Origin: an uncultured Acidaminococcus sp.
GTDB taxonomy: Bacteria > Bacillota > Negativicutes > Acidaminococcales > Acidaminococcaceae
Length of the DNA stretch: 64,000 bases
Assembly (NCBI GenBank): GCA_900554515.1
Contig: USHN01000003.1
Coordinates: 75,007-139,006 of the forward strand
Direction: 5' to 3'
Both the position numbers and the translations under genes were made by a program. The notes under the pieces were generated by a model. It was not told the origin of the DNA, made no database searches, and worked only from the letters and a program-made list of their open reading frames with translations. Within the stretch, counting starts at the first letter, position 1. Every line of letters starts with the position of its first letter. This document shows positions 60,150 through 64,000 of the stretch, in pieces.

Positions 60150-61571
60150 TTACATGGGTCCCAAATGGATGAACTGGGCCACAGACACCAAAACACATCC
60201 TACCACCAGCCAAATCAGAAAAAGCTTCCACATAAACCGCATCCAGCGATCATAGGGAATATTGGTTACGCTGAGCGTTCCCATAAGGGCCGTAGACGTA
60301 GGCAACACGTAGTTGCAGAATCCATCCCCGAAGTTAAAGGCCAGTACCGTAGTCTGGCGGGTTACTCCCAAAACATCCGCCAGTGGCGTAAGGATAGGCA
60401 TAACGGCCACTGCTTGCCCGCTGCCGCTGGTGAGGAAAATATTAATAATCGTATTGGCAATCACCATCCCCGGCGCAATGACAACCGCCGGCAGGCCTTC
60501 CAGCATAGACGACAGGCTGTGGACAATGGTATAAGTAATTTTCCCATCGTTCATGATATTGCTGATAGCCGTAGCCATACCGATAATGAACGCAGCCCCC
60601 AGCATTTGTTTACTGCCGTCAATGAGGTCTTTACACATCTCATTGGCACTGGCACCGCTGAGCAAATCTGCCACCACCGCATAGACCAGGAAAACGGCGG
60701 ACATTTCATTCATGCCCCATTTCAGGGCAATGGCCCCGTAAATAATTCCTGCAAAGGCAATGACGAGGAGAACCAGCGGAAGCATTTTTTTATGATTGAG
60801 CTCTCCAGCCCGATCCAAATCCAGACCGCCTTCACTGGCCAGCGTTTCCTGATCCAGGTCATACATGGGGCTTGCCTGGGGATTGGCCTTGATTTTTTTT
60901 GCATACCGGATGAGGTAGATATTGGTCACAATATAGTAAACCACAAAGCAGAAGGAACGAAAGCCCAGTCCGGAATACGGCGGCAGTTCCGCAATGCTCT
61001 GCGCCACTACAGTAGTATACATATTGAGCGTCCCGGTAGAAAAACCGATCGCGCCGCCCATGAGGAGGATCGCCGCTCCGGTAATCGAATCCAGTCCCAT
61101 GACCATGGCCAGCATAACCAGCACCGGTGCAAAGGGGATAAAAGTATTTGCGCCCTGGGTGGTACAGATGAGTCCAAAAATCAAGGTAAGAACGGGGATA
61201 AATACTTCCAGGCGATCGGAAAACTTCCGTGCTCCCAATGCCAGGATGGCTTGCAGGGACCCTGTTTTAGTCACTACATGGAAGGCAGAGCCAGCCATGA
61301 GAATAATCATCACCAGATCAATCCGCTTGGCAAATGCGGCGATAATATACAGAGGAATTTTCAGTAGATTAACCCCCGCATTTTTTACATAGTGGAAGGT
61401 TGCCGGATCCACGACTTTTCTGCCACTGGCGTTTTTCACAAAGTCGTACATCCCTGCGGGAATGACCCAGGTCATAATCACCGCCAGTACGATCAGCGCA
61501 AAGATAATAATAAAGGTATGGGGAACTTTGACCTTCTTGACGGGTTTGAGTACTGCCTTATTGGTTTCCAT
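60150..61571 (-). CDS. YfcC-family membrane transporter
   Basis: A 473-residue carrier with about twelve membrane segments. VPHTFIIIFALIVLAVIMTWVIPAGMYDF at the N-terminus, AGSAFHVVTKTGSLQ, and TSGSGQAVAVMPILTPLADVLGVTRQ are typical of the YfcC/arginine-ornithine-antiporter-like group. It probably supplies substrate to the adjoining M20 hydrolase. It is divergent from a LysR gene that likely controls the pair. Confidence 0.88.
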   Translation of the reverse strand: METNKAVLKPVKKVKVPHTFIIIFALIVLAVIMTWVIPAGMYDFVKNASGRKVVDPATFHYVKNAGVNLLKIPLYIIAAFAKRIDLVMIILMAGSAFHVVTKTGSLQAILALGARKFSDRLEVFIPVLTLIFGLICTTQGANTFIPFAPVLVMLAMVMGLDSITGAAILLMGGAIGFSTGTLNMYTTVVAQSIAELPPYSGLGFRSFCFVVYYIVTNIYLIRYAKKIKANPQASPMYDLDQETLASEGGLDLDRAGELNHKKMLPLVLLVIAFAGIIYGAIALKWGMNEMSAVFLVYAVVADLLSGASANEMCKDLIDGSKQMLGAAFIIGMATAISNIMNDGKITYTIVHSLSSMLEGLPAVVIAPGMVIANTIINIFLTSGSGQAVAVMPILTPLADVLGVTRQTTVLAFNFGDGFCNYVLPTSTALMGTLSVTNIPYDRWMRFMWKLFLIWLVVGCVLVSVAQFIHLGPM

Positions 61572-61776
61572 GTTTCTCTCTTTCCTTTCTCCGGCCGGCG
61601 TATGTCCGGACTCTTAGTAGTACACTTCGCTGCTATTTATTGTAGTGAAAATTGTCCGAACATTCAAATTGCTATATTTTATAACATGATAAATTTCCTC
61701 AATCAATGATTATTTTATAAGTTTTCTCTATTGGAAACATGGTATAATGAAATCACTTACGAGGGGAGAGATTACG
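61572..61776. promoter_or_regulatory. Divergent regulatory gap between the YfcC-type gene and lysR
   Basis: The 205-base AT-rich gap holds a dyad TTAT-AACATG-ATAA at 61679-61692 that includes a T-N11-A pattern, and a TATAAT at 61743-61748 suited to the lysR promoter. The layout is that of a LysR regulator with its divergent target operon. Confidence 0.4.
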
Positions 61777-62700
61777 ATGGTGTTACAACTCCAGCAGCTG
61801 CTGTACCTCTGCACGCTGGCCGATACCGGGAGCTACCATACAGCGGCCCGTAAACTTTTTATCACCCAGCCCACGCTGAGCATTGCCATTAAGAAACTAG
61901 AGGAACAGCTGCAACTACCGCTGTTTTTGCGTGAAAATAAGGAAGTTATTCCCACAGAAGCAGGATATCTGCTGCTCACCACGGCACGGAAAATACTGGC
62001 CATGGATGCGGAGCTGGAAGAATCATTGAAAGCACTGCAAGAAAAGCAGAAAAACATGCTGCGCATCGGTACTTATCTGATTTTTTCTACCCTGGTCATG
62101 CCCGCCATGATTACCCGGTTTCACAAAGCGCACCCGCAAGTGGAATTACAATTGCAGCATAATCACCAGTGGGAGCTGATGGAGGGCTTGCGGCAAAAAC
62201 GGTATGATCTGCTCTTTGGCTATTTGGATACCTGTGATCCCGCCTTGGCAACACTTGCCCTGCGAAAAGATGGACTGATGGTGGCCCTGCCTGCCGCACA
62301 CCCCCTGTGCAAAAAAGCAAAAGCGCTGCCGGGGCAGTGCTATCCCTATTTGCCAGCAGAACTGCTGGGCAGTGAAACTCTTTTGCTTCAAAGCGATGTA
62401 CACCAAATCCGGCAGCAGGAAAATAAAGTATTGCGGCAGCTGAAAGAGCGCCCCAAAATCCGTGAAATCGAGAGTCTGGAAACAGCAGTGCGTCTGGCAG
62501 CCGAAGGCATGGGCGTGGCTTTTTGCATGGAAGCCTACGTGAAACACTTCCATCCAGCAAAGCCGGTCTCCTATTTTTTAACAGGAGATCCGGCGCACTA
62601 TCCCTGGCTCGTGGCCTGTTATCGCAAAGAAGAAGAAAACAATCCCCTTCTCAAGGATTTCCTTGCACTTTTGCAAGAGATTGTGAAGGAATTGTTGTAG
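61777..62700 (+). CDS. LysR-family transcriptional regulator
   Basis: A 307-residue LysR-type regulator; the winged-helix part reads LQQLLYLCTLADTGSYHTAARKLF then ITQPTLSIAIKKLEEQLQLPLFLR, followed by the effector domain. The ATG at 61777 follows GAGGGGAGAG. It faces away from the YfcC/M20 operon, its likely target, and converges with hgdB. Confidence 0.92.
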   Translation: MVLQLQQLLYLCTLADTGSYHTAARKLFITQPTLSIAIKKLEEQLQLPLFLRENKEVIPTEAGYLLLTTARKILAMDAELEESLKALQEKQKNMLRIGTYLIFSTLVMPAMITRFHKAHPQVELQLQHNHQWELMEGLRQKRYDLLFGYLDTCDPALATLALRKDGLMVALPAAHPLCKKAKALPGQCYPYLPAELLGSETLLLQSDVHQIRQQENKVLRQLKERPKIREIESLETAVRLAAEGMGVAFCMEAYVKHFHPAKPVSYFLTGDPAHYPWLVACYRKEEENNPLLKDFLALLQEIVKELL

Positions 62701-62722
62701 ATTGCAGTACTACATTTCACGG

Positions 62723-62760
62723 CAAAGCTCCAGAAAATCAAAAGATTTTCCGGAGCTTTG
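62723..62760. terminator. Long hairpin between convergent lysR and hgdB
   Basis: CAAAGCTCC-A-GAAAATC pairs with GATTTTC-C-GGAGCTTTG around an AAAA loop, giving two stem segments of 9 and 7 bp. There is no T tract of note, but the location between two stop codons suits a bidirectional terminator. Confidence 0.6.
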
Positions 62761-62778
62761 TAACGTATCAATTTGCAA

Positions 62779-63918
62779 TTACAGGCTTTCTGCAAAGGCT
62801 TCCAGCGCAGTTTGTGCTTGTCCGAAGTCGGCGGTCATTTGATCTACGCCAATCTTCACATTGGGAATATGATGGGCATCCAGGGCCTTTTTCAGGTCAG
62901 GGTATTCCATTTCTTCCGGATCGCAGAACTGCATCATATAAACGATAACGCCTTCGGCGCCGCTTTCTTCTGCCAGTTTGCATACATGTTCTGCACGGGT
63001 ATTCTGGGCGTAGGTTGTATCATACAGCAGAGGATCATTGCCCTGCTTGGAAAACCATACAGCCAATGCCTGCATGCCATTATCCATGTCCTCGGGAGCG
63101 TCCACCGTAAAGCTGCGGCTTTCATACGCACAGTCATCGGCCGCAATCGCCAGTTTATTGCGATCCATAGCAGCCAAAATGCCAGGCATATTGTAGATAA
63201 TCCCAGAGACTACAACTTTATGACCATCGAATTTTCCTTTGGGTGCTGCTGCCAGCTCTGCATTCAGTTTTTCCAAACGGTCGGTATATTCGTCTTTCCG
63301 TTCGAAATAGGCAGCGGTCAGTACGGCAGAACGGGTAGAAGCAGAAATCAATTCTGGATGTTCCCCTGCCAGCTTGCAGAATTCGCGGCGGGCCTTACGG
63401 CTCTTGTTGTAGACACGAATGGCATTTTTTATGTCGTCATTGGTGATAGCATGGCCGCAGATTTCTTCCAAATGGGCTTTCACTTCACTGAACATATCAT
63501 AAGAATACTGCTTACCGCCAATGGTATCGCGAACTTGCGGATGTGCCAGGAACATAACAGGCATCTTATCTTTCATAGCCACTTTAAAGTTTTGGCTCAT
63601 AGGACGCAGGGTATCACACAGTACCGGGGTGATAATCCCATCAATGCCATCCAGCGTTCCATCCAGAAGCATTTCCAGAGACTGCTGGGCCAAAGTGCAA
63701 TAGAAAGTAGCACAGTATTCCTTGGAACGGATTTCCTGCTTGCCGTTACAGCCCCATACACCCATGGGAACCATATCGCCCGCATAGACCAGTTCTTCCG
63801 GAACATAGTACGGCAGTACACCAATTACCTTTTTCCCTTGTGCCTTATATTTGGCCAGCTGGGTTTTGGGACTGGCAGCAATCTTTTTAAACTCGTCAAT
63901 CAATGCGTCAATAGCCAT
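62779..63918 (-). CDS. hgdB: 2-Hydroxyglutaryl-CoA dehydratase, beta subunit (component D)
   Basis: A 379-residue subunit of the iron-sulfur dehydratase that removes water from (R)-2-hydroxyglutaryl-CoA in glutamate fermentation. KKVIGVLPYYVPEELVYAG, GVWGCNGKQEIRSKEYC and ITPVLCDTLRPMSQNF hold the Cys ligands; the C-terminus (IPNVKIGVDQMTADFGQAQ) matches my memory of the Acidaminococcus fermentans protein closely. The start at 63918 follows AAGGGGA, 2 bases after the hgdA stop. It needs the activator HgdC, expected upstream beyond the window. Confidence 0.95.
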   Translation of the reverse strand: MAIDALIDEFKKIAASPKTQLAKYKAQGKKVIGVLPYYVPEELVYAGDMVPMGVWGCNGKQEIRSKEYCATFYCTLAQQSLEMLLDGTLDGIDGIITPVLCDTLRPMSQNFKVAMKDKMPVMFLAHPQVRDTIGGKQYSYDMFSEVKAHLEEICGHAITNDDIKNAIRVYNKSRKARREFCKLAGEHPELISASTRSAVLTAAYFERKDEYTDRLEKLNAELAAAPKGKFDGHKVVVSGIIYNMPGILAAMDRNKLAIAADDCAYESRSFTVDAPEDMDNGMQALAVWFSKQGNDPLLYDTTYAQNTRAEHVCKLAEESGAEGVIVYMMQFCDPEEMEYPDLKKALDAHHIPNVKIGVDQMTADFGQAQTALEAFAESL

Positions 63919-63920
63919 TG

Positions 63921-64000
63921 TCAATTCCCCTTCTTTTCGTCATTAGCTTCCATGGCTTCTACCAGACCTTGTACACGGGTTTCATACTGGGCCGCGTTAA
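63921..64000 (-). CDS. hgdA: 2-Hydroxyglutaryl-CoA dehydratase, alpha subunit (last 26 codons)
   Basis: The end of the gene upstream of hgdB on the same strand. The readable tail, NAAQYETRVQGLVEAMEAND followed by a short Lys/Gly end and TGA, fits the HgdA C-terminus, and hgdA-hgdB is the known order. Most of the gene is outside the window. Confidence 0.75.
   Translation of the reverse strand, partial: NAAQYETRVQGLVEAMEANDEKKGN

Noticed and set aside
60138..61367. Plus-strand 409-codon frame
   Set aside because: Antisense to the YfcC-type transporter; composition is that of a shadow frame.

Overview
The window looks like chromosomal DNA of a Negativicute close to Acidaminococcus. The right edge carries hgdB and the last codons of hgdA, the two subunits of 2-hydroxyglutaryl-CoA dehydratase from the hydroxyglutarate pathway of glutamate fermentation, and HgdB reads as a near relative of the Acidaminococcus fermentans protein. 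A TRAP transporter, a YfcC-type carrier and a Firmicutes-like rpsP/ffh/trmD/rplS housekeeping block fit the same group. Almost everything is on the minus strand.

Layout. 1-6465: a LysR-controlled catabolic operon read leftwards (TIM-barrel isomerase-like protein, shikimate-dehydrogenase-like protein, TRAP transporter dctQ-dctM-dctP, LysR regulator, TPP enzyme cut by the window edge). 6866-13357: a small pilus/competence block (pilO-like gene, a single-ORF fusion of prepilin peptidase with PilM/PilN-like parts, comM with an early stop), then yraN, rnhB and rbgA. 13536-18505: lepB, rplS, trmD, rimM, ylqD, khpA, rpsP, ffh, ylxM. 18665-31081: mixed housekeeping genes (hydrolase, SDR, secreted protein, thiD-thiM-thiE, transketolase, EF-G paralogue, recG, rpmB).

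31714-41644 is a complete type I-E CRISPR-Cas locus: nine 28-nt repeats with eight 33-nt spacers, then cas2 (fused to a DnaQ exonuclease), cas1, cas6e, cas5e, cas7e, cse2, cas8e and cas3. The leader-proximal, and so presumably newest, spacer is identical over all 33 nt to the DEVH-box codons of the cas3 gene 8 kb away. This is the strongest observation in the window.

42128-58666 is an AT-rich surface polysaccharide operon: WbaP initiating transferase, the GDP-D-glycero-D-manno-heptose pathway (hddC, hddA, gmhB, gmhA), galE and glf for UDP-galactofuranose, several glycosyltransferases, a Wzy-like polymerase, a Wzz-like protein and a Wzx flippase. Two unrelated genes sit inside it: an ATPase with a C-terminal TOPRIM-like region (OLD type) and a Dam-type DNA adenine methyltransferase. 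Together they form a candidate defence module.

58921-64000 holds an M20 amidohydrolase with its YfcC-type carrier, a divergent LysR gene, and hgdB/hgdA.

No tRNA or rRNA gene and no intact insertion sequence was seen. All assignments come from reading the sequence; no database search was run.
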